Positions 26,280 through 34,349 are shown, counted from the stretch's first letter. The stretch is 64,000 nucleotides of DNA from Nitrospira sp. (GCA_015903945.1 JABMDL010000039.1:1-64000); one strand, 5' to 3'. Numbers and translations: made by a program. The notes: generated from the letters alone by a model not told the origin.

Positions 26280-28523
26280 TTATGCGGGGTCGGAGTCGTC
26301 GCCCAGATCGGCCGAGGTGACGCCGAGCGGGCTGAGCACCGCCAGCGCGGCTTTGCACAAGAGAGCATCATAAGCCGCGCAGTCATAACTCCATGTGCCG
26401 TCAAGGCCGGCGACTGCCCGGACACGGTCGGGAGGATAGGCCGCCGCGGTGTCCGTAATGATGTACTGGATCGAGTCTCCGGCTTGAAGGGAGACGCCTC
26501 GCGCGAGGAGTTCCTGCGCCGCAATCATCGACAGAGTCCGGTGGCGGTAGGTCTGCGGGGCCTGTGAAAGCGACTTGGTGATGGCTAACTCCTCAACGGT
26601 GGCGTGTCCATCGTGGAGATGGCGCCGATAGGTGCGGATGGCCTTCACCGCCTCTGGAATGTGATCCCGGAGTTCGGCCAGCGTCCGCGCGTTGCTCAGA
26701 CAGCGCAGCATCTCCGCCTGAGCCTGCTTGACGAGCACCGGCGCATCGCTGCGCCGGAGTTCGATGCCGCGGATTTTCATGGTTCCCTGTTCGAAGAGGC
26801 CGACAAACTGATTCGGCACCGGCATGCGCGGATTGACGCGTGACGGCAGAAACCCGATCCAGTGATAGATGCCTTCCACATTGATCGGCAGCCCCGTTTG
26901 TTCCGTAATCATCCGGGCAAGGTTGTCGTAGTCCTCTCGCCCCGCGTCGGGTTTATAGAGCCAGAGCGAATCGACGATGGCGTGCAGCAGCCGATAGCCT
27001 TGCCGCTCGGCGGTGTCCTTCGCCTGCAGCAGGATATCGCGGCTGTAGGCGGTCACTGACTCGTGGGCTTCAATCCGGCCGAACCGGGCGTTCTTATATC
27101 CCAGATATCCGAATGAGACGACGAGCAGCCATTTGAGCGCCGTTTGCCGCTGATCCAGCACGGTCCGCGCGAGAGGATTCGTGGCTGCCGCCAGGAGCCG
27201 TTTATATCGCGCGCGTTTGTCGAGCAACGGGGCCAGCGTACGCGGTACTAATCCTGTGTGGTGGCGGCACGTATGATGACTGAGTTCCGGTACCCTTGCC
27301 GCCGGATCTTGGCGGCAACAGCGGCAATTTACTGTTTCGGGCGAGATATTGAAGCGTGTCATGATGGAGGGGTACATGGAGGAAAAGTCGAGTTCGCCAA
27401 CCTGCTCGTGATAGCCGACGATCGGTGCAAAGACCAGCCCGCCCTGGTCGGTTTGGAGCAAGTCGAAGGCCGATCGGAATGCTTCCGGCTCCTGTTTCCG
27501 GTAGGGGATCAGAATGCCGTCGCGGTAGGCGGTCTCCAACTGCATCGATGTGATACCGGTCCCTGTCGTCGTACGGGCCATCTGTTGCAGATCGACTTTG
27601 GCGACCCGGGCTTGCTCGATTAATCCGGCGAGCCCGGTCTCGGCCAAGGCGAAGGAATTATGGCGATCGAGATGCAGTCGGCCCGACAGGATGCGGGCTC
27701 CGGCGTGAGACACGACACGTCCGTAGGAAAAATAGGAGTGCGGTTTTCTGGTGCCCACCGGCCGCAGTTCGTCTCGATTCAACGGGAGCGGCACACGCAG
27801 CCGTTCTGCCATGGCCATCAGACGCGGCAAGAGATACGAATCGCCCCAATCCGTGAGCAGGATGTCGGGATTATGGCGAGCCAGCAAGGTGCCGAGCCGA
27901 CGGATCAGCGCGGCGCCGTCACCTTCCAGCACACGTTCTTCTCCGTCGATCCGGATGACGAGGGCGCCGCATCCGCCGTGATTGGGGTTGGGCGAAGCGC
28001 CGTCCGGTGAGAGCTCCATGATCGTGAACGGAGGCATCGTATAGTCGGTGTCCCACGGCGAGTCCAGCGCCTGGATCGCGCGAACCAGCCCGTCGGCCGT
28101 CAGCTCGATTTCACAGCGGGCCGAGGGAAAGAGCCGGCGGTCATAAAAGTACCGCTGCGGCAGCGAGACATCGACATGGAAAAATTGTGCGCCGGGACAG
28201 GCCTGAATCAGCCGGCGGGTAACCTGTGAAAACTGCGCCGGAGCGTGGACGGTGATTTCCAGCACGGTTGTCGGGTGGAGCGCGCCGAGTTCGTATCGTT
28301 CGACACGGCGCGTGCCGATGCGCCAGGCGCTGCGCTGAAGCAGGCGGAGCGCGTGATCGAGGAGGGCCGGCGGCGCGGCCAGATAGAAGGTTGGTGTGAA
28401 TGGATCGACGGCACGCAGGCGGCGCCCGTCTTCGCCGAGAAGCCAGACAACCATGCCGTCGTACGCCGGATAGACATCAAGAAGCCATCCCCGGATCTGA
28501 ATCGTGGCGGAGGCGGGTTTCAA
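26280..28523 (-). CDS. Family-B DNA polymerase with degenerate proofreading motif
   Basis: 747 aa. Motif A is GELDFSSMYPSIM, motif B ALKWLLVVSFGYLGY with the dNTP-binding Lys, and motif C HAIVDSLWLY. There the second Asp of the usual Asp-Thr-Asp-Ser is kept and the first is Ile. The ExoI position reads FTIMELS, lacking the catalytic Asp of Asp-x-Glu, so 3'-5' proofreading is probably lost. It is the last gene of a cassette with an S24 repressor and a RecA-like protein. This suggests an SOS-induced, possibly mutagenic polymerase (inference). TTG 28523 is the likely start; the gene overlaps the small upstream gene by 47 nt. Confidence 0.88.
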   Translation of the reverse strand: MKPASATIQIRGWLLDVYPAYDGMVVWLLGEDGRRLRAVDPFTPTFYLAAPPALLDHALRLLQRSAWRIGTRRVERYELGALHPTTVLEITVHAPAQFSQVTRRLIQACPGAQFFHVDVSLPQRYFYDRRLFPSARCEIELTADGLVRAIQALDSPWDTDYTMPPFTIMELSPDGASPNPNHGGCGALVIRIDGEERVLEGDGAALIRRLGTLLARHNPDILLTDWGDSYLLPRLMAMAERLRVPLPLNRDELRPVGTRKPHSYFSYGRVVSHAGARILSGRLHLDRHNSFALAETGLAGLIEQARVAKVDLQQMARTTTGTGITSMQLETAYRDGILIPYRKQEPEAFRSAFDLLQTDQGGLVFAPIVGYHEQVGELDFSSMYPSIMTRFNISPETVNCRCCRQDPAARVPELSHHTCRHHTGLVPRTLAPLLDKRARYKRLLAAATNPLARTVLDQRQTALKWLLVVSFGYLGYKNARFGRIEAHESVTAYSRDILLQAKDTAERQGYRLLHAIVDSLWLYKPDAGREDYDNLARMITEQTGLPINVEGIYHWIGFLPSRVNPRMPVPNQFVGLFEQGTMKIRGIELRRSDAPVLVKQAQAEMLRCLSNARTLAELRDHIPEAVKAIRTYRRHLHDGHATVEELAITKSLSQAPQTYRHRTLSMIAAQELLARGVSLQAGDSIQYIITDTAAAYPPDRVRAVAGLDGTWSYDCAAYDALLCKAALAVLSPLGVTSADLGDDSDPA

Positions 28524-28767
28524 GGCTTGTGACTTTCTGCTGCAGTGCCATGGCGTGTTTGTGTTGCTCGATCAACATCGAGAGCAGCATCGCCTCGAAC
28601 GGTGTGTCGCGCGCGAGATAGGCGCCGGCCGGCGCATGATGGCGGGCGGCGGCGAACAGGGCATCGAGCGCCTGCTGATCCTCCCGGCGCAACGCCCTCC
28701 GGTACCGCCGCCACGAGTCGATTTCCAGTTGAATCAATTGTGTGAATGTGGCCAGCGTGCGTCCCAT
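28477..28767 (-). CDS. Small helical protein of the PolB cassette
   Basis: 96 aa from ATG 28767, 2 nt after the stop of the RecA-like gene; a start at 28809 within that gene is also possible. It is all helical and basic: QLIQLEIDSWRRYRRALRRE, then DTPFEAMLLSMLIEQHKHAM. No known domain is recognised. Its place between the RecA-like protein and the polymerase, with overlaps on both sides, suggests a subunit or adaptor of the polymerase. Confidence 0.7.
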   Translation of the reverse strand: MGRTLATFTQLIQLEIDSWRRYRRALRREDQQALDALFAAARHHAPAGAYLARDTPFEAMLLSMLIEQHKHAMALQQKVTSLETRLRHDSDPGMAS

Positions 28768-28769
28768 CG

Positions 28770-29483
28770 CTACAACCGGCTCCAGACCGCACGTGGAATA
28801 GTCCAGCATCGTGAGCCGGCCGCTTCCTGTTCGTGGAGCCATATCCCGTCGTCTGCTTCGCGCACATCGATGGCGCGGTCCGCCTGTGTGCGGAGGGCGG
28901 CAAGGAAGCCGCGCCGGGCGTGAGAGGCCATCGCCGGCAGCGGGCTGACGCACAGGATCTGTACGTCCTGCTGCGCCAGGCGTTGAAGCGTGCTCCGCAT
29001 CGTGTGAAACAGCCGCATTGCTTCCTGATCCGGTACCGATTCGTCATACAGCGTTTCGAGGGGACCGGAGAGGATCACCCATCGCGCTCCATACTGTTGG
29101 ATGGCCGAGGCAAGGCAATCCGTCACCAGCCGGGCCATCTGATGGCAGGTGAAGGCCCGGGACACGTGAATCCGTTGCAGCACACGGCTTGGCGCCACGC
29201 GGCTTGCGCGGGCCAGCCGTCCGACCAGGAACGGATCGAAGATGTTGGCTCCGGCCAAATACAGGACCGTCTCGCCAGCCAGCGCGCGATCTGCTGCGGC
29301 GCATAGCCCCAGCCGATAGACCGCGGCATGGCCGGACAGGACGATGAGGCTTGTGGGCGGCGCACCCGGAAGGGTGCTGTGCCGGAGCATGGCCAGCACG
29401 TCGCGCGGTCTGCTGACGGTCGTGGTTCTTTGTTGAGTCTTGGCGGGAAAGGCGAGGTGCGGTTGTATCGGAAGTGCCATCAT
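28770..29483 (-). CDS. RecA/Rad51-like protein lacking a Walker A motif
   Basis: About 237 aa. The pattern ETVLYLAGANIFDPFLVGRL, RVLQRIHVSRAFTCHQMARL and ARWVILSGPLETLYDE follows the Rad51/RadA core order (strand, Arg-Leu helix, vRAfTxxHQ, Walker B strand). But the P-loop position reads SGHAAVYRLGL instead of GxxxxGKT, and the Walker B Asp is missing. It is therefore probably a non-ATPase RecA paralogue, comparable in logic to ImuA. It overlaps the repressor stop (GTG 29492 overlaps TGA). GAGGG favours an ATG at 29483 or 29480. Confidence 0.65.
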   Translation of the reverse strand: MMALPIQPHLAFPAKTQQRTTTVSRPRDVLAMLRHSTLPGAPPTSLIVLSGHAAVYRLGLCAAADRALAGETVLYLAGANIFDPFLVGRLARASRVAPSRVLQRIHVSRAFTCHQMARLVTDCLASAIQQYGARWVILSGPLETLYDESVPDQEAMRLFHTMRSTLQRLAQQDVQILCVSPLPAMASHARRGFLAALRTQADRAIDVREADDGIWLHEQEAAGSRCWTIPRAVWSRL

Positions 29484-29488
29484 GTCCC

Positions 29489-30031
29489 TCACGATTCGAC
29501 ATGGCGAATGACTGCCGTCACGATACCCTGAATACGCAAGTCGTCATCGGGCGAGACGACGATCGGCTGCATGGCCGTATTGGCAGGATGAAGCTCAACG
29601 TGCCCCTCTGTTCGGTAATACTTCTTGATCGTCGCCTCGTTATTCACAAGTGCCACAACGGTTTGCCCATTGCGCGCCGTGCCCTGCTTCCGTACCACCA
29701 CCAAATCGCCGGGAAGGATGCCGTCGTCCTTCATCGACTCGCCCTTGACGCGCAGCGCGAAAGTCTCCCCACCCGTGCCCAGGGGCGGGAGGAGATCGAC
29801 AACGTCCGTTTGCGGAATCGGCTCGATCGGCGAACCGGCCGCCACCAACCCCAGCATTGGGAGCCGGGCGACGCCAAGTCGATCCAGGGCCATCTCGACC
29901 GCCAACGGAACCTCCCAGGTACCGGCCTCATAGCGGCTGATCGTCATACGGCTGAGTTGCAAGGTTTCCGCGAGCTTCCCCTGCGTGTATCCGAGCCGCT
30001 GCCTGGTCTGTTTGAATTGTCCGGCTGTCAT
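29489..30031 (-). CDS. LexA/CI-like repressor (XRE helix-turn-helix plus S24 peptidase)
   Basis: 180 aa. The N-terminal XRE-type helix-turn-helix (FKQTRQRLGYTQGKLAETLQ) differs from the winged helix of classical LexA. The C-terminal S24 domain has the Ala-Gly cleavage site in LVAAGSPIEP, the nucleophile in VKGESMKDDG and the Lys in EATIKKYY. By family knowledge, RecA-ssDNA stimulates self-cleavage and derepression. It is the first gene of the PolB cassette. A -35/-10 promoter sits so close to the ATG that the mRNA may be leaderless, and an inverted repeat overlaps the -10. Confidence 0.88.
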   Translation of the reverse strand: MTAGQFKQTRQRLGYTQGKLAETLQLSRMTISRYEAGTWEVPLAVEMALDRLGVARLPMLGLVAAGSPIEPIPQTDVVDLLPPLGTGGETFALRVKGESMKDDGILPGDLVVVRKQGTARNGQTVVALVNNEATIKKYYRTEGHVELHPANTAMQPIVVSPDDDLRIQGIVTAVIRHVES

Positions 30032-30068
30032 GTCACAAAATGTTACATACCGACAAGGAGGCTGTCAA
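30032..30068 (-). promoter_or_regulatory. Promoter and candidate operator of the repressor-PolB cassette
   Basis: Read on the minus strand: TTGACA (30068-30063), a 17-nt spacer, TAACAT (30045-30040), then 8 nt to the ATG at 30031, which predicts a start at or next to the ATG. GTAACATTTTGTGAC (30046-30032) is an imperfect dyad (GTAACA/GTCACA arms, 3-nt centre) covering the -10 and reaching the start codon. This suits autorepression. The sequence is a proposal from inspection only. Confidence 0.6.
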
Positions 30069-30400
30069 GAGGGGGGTGGGATGACGTCTCCACGGTAGGT
30101 ACGGAGCGGGAGAAGATGGGATCTGCTCCGATCTGACATGGGCTGGCGCGAACGATTGGACTCTGAGTCTGGGGCGTGATACTGTGTTACACGCTACGAA
30201 CTACTGGCTCGTCTCGCGCTTCCCCCCAGGCACTGTTCTCGCGCGAATCGCTTTCGTATTTCCGGCGTGTCGGCGTGATCTCAAAACTGCCCGCGTTTTC
30301 GGTGCGAGCGTCACCGGCGTCTGCAGAAGATACCCCGGGGTAGGTCGTGGGCGCATCGGCGATGCAGGTGTCTCACGTGAGTCACCTGAGGAGGATGGCC
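30069..30400. other. Intergenic region of ~330 nt, no gene seen
   Basis: No supported coding sequence. It lies between the divergent repressor and the basic small protein at 30401. It contains GTGTTACAC (30184-30192), which shares the TGTTAC half-site of the proposed operator. CTCACGTGAG near 30373 is a short palindrome. Confidence 0.35.
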
Positions 30401-30673
30401 ATGAATAAGACGACGTTTATTAGAAGCATGCAGTCAAAGAAGCGAAAACGCAATCCTGCGCGGAAACTGAAAATTCGGTGGGAGGTGCTGGGGCTGTCCG
30501 GACCTCAAGAGAATGAGGAGTCGGCTTCCATTGATTCAATCCGGCAAGCGGTGTCGTCCATGGCAAGCCGGGGTCTTGGACAAGGAACGCGTTCCCGTAT
30601 GAAAGGTGCGGCGTCGGAAGAAGGTTCGCAGGCTGTCGCGCGCGGGGTACGGCGCCGAGGAGCGACCGAATAA
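30401..30673 (+). CDS. Small basic hypothetical protein
   Basis: 90 aa from ATG 30401, with GAGGAGG 7-8 nt upstream. It is strongly basic at the N-terminus (MQSKKRKRNPARKLKIRWEV) and has a Ser/Gly/Arg-rich tail. No domain is recognised. It may bind nucleic acid, judged only from charge. A second small basic gene follows at 30734. Confidence 0.55.
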   Translation: MNKTTFIRSMQSKKRKRNPARKLKIRWEVLGLSGPQENEESASIDSIRQAVSSMASRGLGQGTRSRMKGAASEEGSQAVARGVRRRGATE

Positions 30674-30733
30674 TCGATCACAACCGTCGCCTGGCGGTTG
30701 ACCGGCTGAGAGTGCCAGCTGAAGGAGGGATTT

Positions 30734-30922
30734 ATCGGACGCGGAGGCAAAACAACGTCGGCGAAGCGAGATCGTGAGAAGGCCTTGCAGAACGTCCGCA
30801 AGGAAAAAGACGCGAAGCGTGCCATGCGCAAGGCGGAAAAAGATGCGCGGCCTGTCACGCACGATGGAGAAGATCCGGATTTGGCCGGGCTGCGATGGGG
30901 ACCGCAAGAGCCGCTCTACTGA
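30734..30922 (+). CDS. Small basic protein that appears to start at ATC
   Basis: 62 codons: (I)GRGGKTTSAKRDREKAL, a Lys/Arg/Glu-rich helix, then DGEDPDLAGLRWGPQEPLY. It looks like the small conserved GRG-K...SAKRDRE family I recall from related bacteria, where the first residue is Met before Gly-Arg-Gly. Here that position is ATC (30734-30736), with AAGGAGG 5-6 nt upstream. There is no ATG, GTG or TTG between the previous in-frame stop (TGA near 30707) and this point. Either ATC initiates, as rare codons such as ATT do in infC, or the start was lost by a point mutation or read error. Confidence 0.6.
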   Translation: MGRGGKTTSAKRDREKALQNVRKEKDAKRAMRKAEKDARPVTHDGEDPDLAGLRWGPQEPLY

Positions 30923-30966
30923 CCGGTGTGCTCCCCCTTATGCGTGACCCCGAATACAGCGGCCGA

Positions 30967-31287
30967 TTAGCGCGGGAACGGCTGCTCCTGTCCGCATTTC
31001 CAACAGGCGGCAAATTGAGCCTCATGATGCTCGCCGCAGCCGGCGCAGGTCCACGTGTCGTGGTTCGATGCCAGTAACACCAGACCTTCTTCAAGGACGC
31101 GCCGTGCCCGATCGTAATCCTCGTTTCGGATCACCCAGAGCTCCGGGAAAATCTCGGTAAAGGGAATCTCGCCGGCCAGGCCGGAGGAACGTTGATTCTT
31201 GATCGTGCAAGGGATACCGGCCTGCTCCAGGCGCTCCTTACGCATCTCGACTTCGAACAAGTGTTGAGACACGAAGACCTGTTTCAT
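30967..31287 (-). CDS. DUF2007-type protein with C-terminal zinc ribbon
   Basis: 106 aa from ATG 31287. The N-terminal MKQVFVSQHLFEVEMRKERLEQAGIPC and LWVIRNEDYDRARRVLEE fit the DUF2007 putative signal-transducing fold. The C-terminus has a zinc ribbon, CAGCGEHH ... CWKCGQ. Role unknown. It stands alone, convergent with the small basic gene. Confidence 0.8.
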   Translation of the reverse strand: MKQVFVSQHLFEVEMRKERLEQAGIPCTIKNQRSSGLAGEIPFTEIFPELWVIRNEDYDRARRVLEEGLVLLASNHDTWTCAGCGEHHEAQFAACWKCGQEQPFPR

Positions 31288-31413
31288 CGAACCAAATTCT
31301 CGCAAGTTTTCCGGGTCGCTGCAACCGGCTGAACACTGGCTCTGGTACAGATCGGATTGAGGGGCCACCAAGGGACGGATGTCCGGCGAGGGCGGGAGGC
31401 ATTCAAAGGGATG

Positions 31414-31878
31414 TCAGCAGCCCTTGAACTTGTTGGTTCGACATTGTTGCGAGAGCCGCTTGGCTTCCGTGACCTGCGCGGGCGTCATGCGGTTGGCGAC
31501 ATCTTCGAGATTCTCTTCCGCTTGCTTCTTTTCCTCACCCTGCATATGTGAGGCCGCAAGGCTCACCCACATATACGCCCGGACATAATCTTGCGGTCCT
31601 CCCAGTCCTGCGAAATAGAGTTCCGCCAGGTTGTTTTGCCCAATCGGGTGCCCCTGTGAGGCGGCTTTCTCATACCACACTCGCGCCTGGGTATGGTCCT
31701 GCGGTACTCCCCGTCCCTTGGCATACAGGTCCCCGAGCCTCACCTGCGCCTCCGTGTCCCCTTGGCCTGCCTGTGCCTGGAGCCTCTGCAGGTCTTTTTG
31801 GTTCGGCGGTGAAAACGCGGCTCCCGGCCCAGCGGGAAGGACAAGGATTGCCAGAAGGATGATGCGAAGGATCTGCAT
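31414..31878 (-). CDS. Exported Sel1-repeat protein
   Basis: 154 aa from ATG 31878 with a signal peptide (ILRIILLAILVLPAGPGAAF). Two Sel1-like repeats follow: AQVRLGDLYAKGRGVPQD with ARVWYEKAASQGH, and GQNNLAELYFAGLGGPQD with AYMWVSLAASH. Such repeats form protein-binding solenoids, probably in the periplasm here. A C-terminal Cys pair is possible (QQC ... KGC). Confidence 0.85.
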   Translation of the reverse strand: MQILRIILLAILVLPAGPGAAFSPPNQKDLQRLQAQAGQGDTEAQVRLGDLYAKGRGVPQDHTQARVWYEKAASQGHPIGQNNLAELYFAGLGGPQDYVRAYMWVSLAASHMQGEEKKQAEENLEDVANRMTPAQVTEAKRLSQQCRTNKFKGC

Positions 31879-31986
31879 GAGCGGCTGAGTATGGCGTGCA
31901 CCGGAATGGATCGTCAAGGCCAAAGAAAGCGGGGTGAGACCGTTGCGAGGGGGGGGACTCATGGCCCCTGTCCTGATCTTGCTTGA

Positions 31987-32298
31987 TCATCGTTGGGCCC
32001 ACGGTTTCGGTGTCATGCGCGTGAGATCTCGCGCGCCGTGGACGACGGTCAGAATCTGAACCTTGGTGAGTTTGACGCGATAGATGATCCGATAGCTTTC
32101 AACTAACACCTCGCGTACACGCTGATCCTTGGCTTCAGGCACGACCCGTCCGCTTGAAGGGAACGAGTGAAGCCGTTCAGCAGCCAGGACCAACCGTTCC
32201 ACAAACACGTCGGCGTACTCAGCAGAGTCTCTTGCGATGTAATCGTGAATATTATCGAGATCGGAAACGGCGGGTTCAGTCCATTCAATACGGGTCAT
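31987..32298 (-). CDS. ParE/RelE-family toxin
   Basis: 103 aa. IEWTEPAVSDLDNIHDYI, LHSFPSSGRVVPE, VREVLVESYRIIYRV and VVHGARD are the ParE pattern. Family members poison gyrase (ParE) or cleave ribosome-bound mRNA (RelE). The Tyr-Arg-Ile-Ile-Tyr strand suits ParE. The start overlaps the antitoxin stop by 4 nt (ATGA), the usual antitoxin-then-toxin order. Confidence 0.88.
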   Translation of the reverse strand: MTRIEWTEPAVSDLDNIHDYIARDSAEYADVFVERLVLAAERLHSFPSSGRVVPEAKDQRVREVLVESYRIIYRVKLTKVQILTVVHGARDLTRMTPKPWAQR

Positions 32299-32474
32299 TT
32301 CTTGACGAAGCGTTTCTTGACCGCTTCATGCGGGATGACTCGGCCCTCATTGGCAGCCTGGATGCCGGCCTCGATTTTCTTGCGAACATAGATCTCGTAC
32401 ATGATGTCATCCCATGTCGCCTTTTCCGGCAGCTTCTTCACCATCTCCAACGCCTGTTTCTTTGCTGTCGGCAT
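32295..32474 (-). CDS. Antitoxin of the ParE-like module
   Basis: 59 aa. MPTAKKQALEMVKKLPEKATWDDIMYEIYVRKKIEAGIQ is a short helical antitoxin-like protein with a basic C-terminus (HEAVKKRFVKK), typical of the partner of this ParE subgroup. ATG 32474 has a G-rich Shine-Dalgarno (AGGGGGG). It overlaps the toxin gene by ATGA. Confidence 0.82.
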   Translation of the reverse strand: MPTAKKQALEMVKKLPEKATWDDIMYEIYVRKKIEAGIQAANEGRVIPHEAVKKRFVKK

Positions 32475-32583
32475 GAGCACCCCCCCCCTGATAGCTTGGA
32501 TCAAAGTGTAGGCTCCACCTGACGGAGAGTCAAGAATTCCAAACGGCTATGCTGAACTCAACGGTAGATTGAGGCGATTGGCT

Positions 32584-32778
32584 ATGATGATGTGTATTGA
32601 GGAGCTGAGACAGCTGATCGCCATCCGGCTTGATGCTAGGGTGCTTCGCTGGTTCAAGTCACTCGCAGCCAAACGCCGCGTTCCCTATCAATCCCACATG
32701 AACGAGTTGCTGGCGGGGGAAAATGAGAAAAGCGGGGTAGGAGGCGTCGGGATTCATCACGTCCGCCCTGCGTTGTGA
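32584..32778 (+). pseudogene. BrnA-like antitoxin remnant, copy 1
   Basis: IAIRLDARVLRWFKSLAAKRR and VPYQSHMNELLAGE are the ribbon-helix-helix end of BrnA/CopG antitoxins. A run of one extra A (GGGGGAAAATGAG compared with GGGGAAATGAG in copy 2) pushes the tail out of frame (NEKSGVGGVG...). No complete toxin is adjacent. The sequence following it, to about 32860, is repeated in diverged form after copy 2 at 34663. Confidence 0.6.
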
Positions 32779-32879
32779 TTCATGAATCGAACGTGTCGAA
32801 CACCTTCCCAGGGCGATGGTGAGAAAAGACGCCCGACACCCGTTCTTGTCCTCTCCACATGCGTAAGGTATGGTGAGGC

Positions 32880-33302
32880 ATGCTCTCCGCTCGTGCCCGC
32901 TTCCAGGGATCTTCCAGCATTCTCCTTGCACTCACGCTGCTGCAGCTATGGACGGTGGCACCACTGTGCGCTGAATGGCTTCTCGTCGATCGGAACGACA
33001 AGGCGAAGGTCTATGTCGATTCCGAGACGATCAGCCGGAATGGTGAGGTGGTCAGCGTCTGGGTGTTGGATGATCTCAAGACGGCCCAGACCAGAGGGTT
33101 CAGCACGTTCCTCTCCACTCGCGCCCAGGAAGAACACGACTGTGTGAAAAAACGCTTTCGCCTGGTGGCCATTGAGCGGTTTGCCGGAAATATGGGGACC
33201 GGTCAATCGATCTACAAAAAGTCAGGTGAGTCACACTGGGCACCCATCCCACGAGAGACCATGGCGCAATCCGTGTGGAAATTCGTGTGTGGGAAGAAGT
33301 AA
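32880..33302 (+). CDS. Exported surface-adhesin E-like protein
   Basis: 140 aa with a signal peptide (SILLALTLLQLWTVAPLCA-EWLL). The mature region AEWLLVDRNDKAKVYVDSETI, VSVWVLDDLKT, EEHDCVKKRFRL and SVWKFVCGKK has the short beta pattern and paired Cys of the adhesin-E type domain. These small exported proteins are common but not functionally defined. Monocistronic. Confidence 0.7.
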   Translation: MLSARARFQGSSSILLALTLLQLWTVAPLCAEWLLVDRNDKAKVYVDSETISRNGEVVSVWVLDDLKTAQTRGFSTFLSTRAQEEHDCVKKRFRLVAIERFAGNMGTGQSIYKKSGESHWAPIPRETMAQSVWKFVCGKK

Positions 33303-33389
33303 TGGTGCAGCAAAGCAGTCAATAGGGGGCGCGCTGCACGAAGGATGATAGGGACGCAACTGGCGCGAATTACAGAAGGAGAAGCCTCT

Positions 33390-34109
33390 ATGAATCGGCT
33401 GCAGGGGAAAGTCGCGGTGGTCACCGGCAGCAGCAGCGGCATCGGGAAGGCCATCGCGCTGCGATTCGGCGAAGAAGGGGCGAAGGTGGTGGTCACGGCC
33501 AGGCGGCTGAAGCTTTGTGAGCAGACCGTCGCGCAGATCAAGAAGCAGGGCGGGGAAGCCTGGGCGATTCAGACGGACGTGTCCGACGAACGCCAGGTGG
33601 AAAGGCTGATCGAGGAGTCGGTCGAGAAGTACGGACGGGTCGACATTCTCGTCAACAATGCAGGCATCGGCGGTGGCGGACGGCTGGCCGCCACGACGAC
33701 CGAGTCGTTTCACGAAGTGATGAAGACGAATCTCTACGGCACCTTCTTTTGTTGCCGAGCTGGATTCACACAGATGAAAAAACAGGGCGGCGGGCTCATC
33801 ATCAACATGTCGAGCGTGGCCGGCGTGCAGGCCTGGGCGGGAACGGGAACCTACAGCGCCTCCAAACACGGCATCATGGCGCTGACCAAGTCGCTGGCGG
33901 ACGAAGGCCGGTCGTTCAACATCAAAGTGAGCGCGATCTGTCCCGCCGGCGTCGCGGACGCCTTGGTCGATGCCTCGCCGGACGAAATCGAGCGGAGCGA
34001 AAAGATCAGCCCGTTCGATATTGCCGAGACGGCCGTCTATGTGGCCAAGCTCGGCAAATATGCGGTGGTGCACCAGATCGTGGTGGATCGGCTGGGGGCG
34101 GAGTGGTGA
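33390..34109 (+). CDS. Short-chain dehydrogenase/reductase
   Basis: 239 aa. VAVVTGSSSGIGKAIALRF is the TGxxxGIG cofactor loop. VTARR after strand 2 favours NADP. NNAGIGGGGRLA, NMSSVAG and YSASKHGIMAL give the catalytic Ser, Tyr and Lys, and ICPAGVADALVD the nucleotide site. AGAAGGAG precedes the ATG. A 3-oxoacyl-reductase-like activity is possible, but the substrate is not predictable. Confidence 0.9.
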   Translation: MNRLQGKVAVVTGSSSGIGKAIALRFGEEGAKVVVTARRLKLCEQTVAQIKKQGGEAWAIQTDVSDERQVERLIEESVEKYGRVDILVNNAGIGGGGRLAATTTESFHEVMKTNLYGTFFCCRAGFTQMKKQGGGLIINMSSVAGVQAWAGTGTYSASKHGIMALTKSLADEGRSFNIKVSAICPAGVADALVDASPDEIERSEKISPFDIAETAVYVAKLGKYAVVHQIVVDRLGAEW

Positions 34110-34189
34110 AGAGTTGCTGGGGGCGGCTTGCGTGCCGGAGTTCGTCAGGTGGGCACGTCGGGTCGATGTATCTGATTACCAGCGAAGCG

Positions 34190-34349
34190 TTATTCCAGCA
34201 TGCGTGGGCCGATTTCATCACGGTCGTGAAAGGCAAACACGACATCAGGCCAACCGGTGCGCTGGAGCACTCGATGGGAGCCGGTGGTTCGTTATGCGAA
34301 GGAGCGCAGAAAGCACACGAGAAGCCTGGGTTGCGGGCCACTGACTCAT
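34190..34349 (-). pseudogene. hicA toxin remnant
   Basis: ATG 34349 overlaps the hicB stop (ATGA) and reads MSQWPATQASRVLSALLRI. The frame then breaks at ~34292, and the next frame gives RTTGSHRVLQRTGWPDVVF and AFHDRDEIGPRML, the HicA dsRBD-like core with its Gly-Ser-His motif. A TAA follows at 34190, before the usual C-terminal helix. So the toxin has lost a few residues and its end, and should be inactive. Confidence 0.75.
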
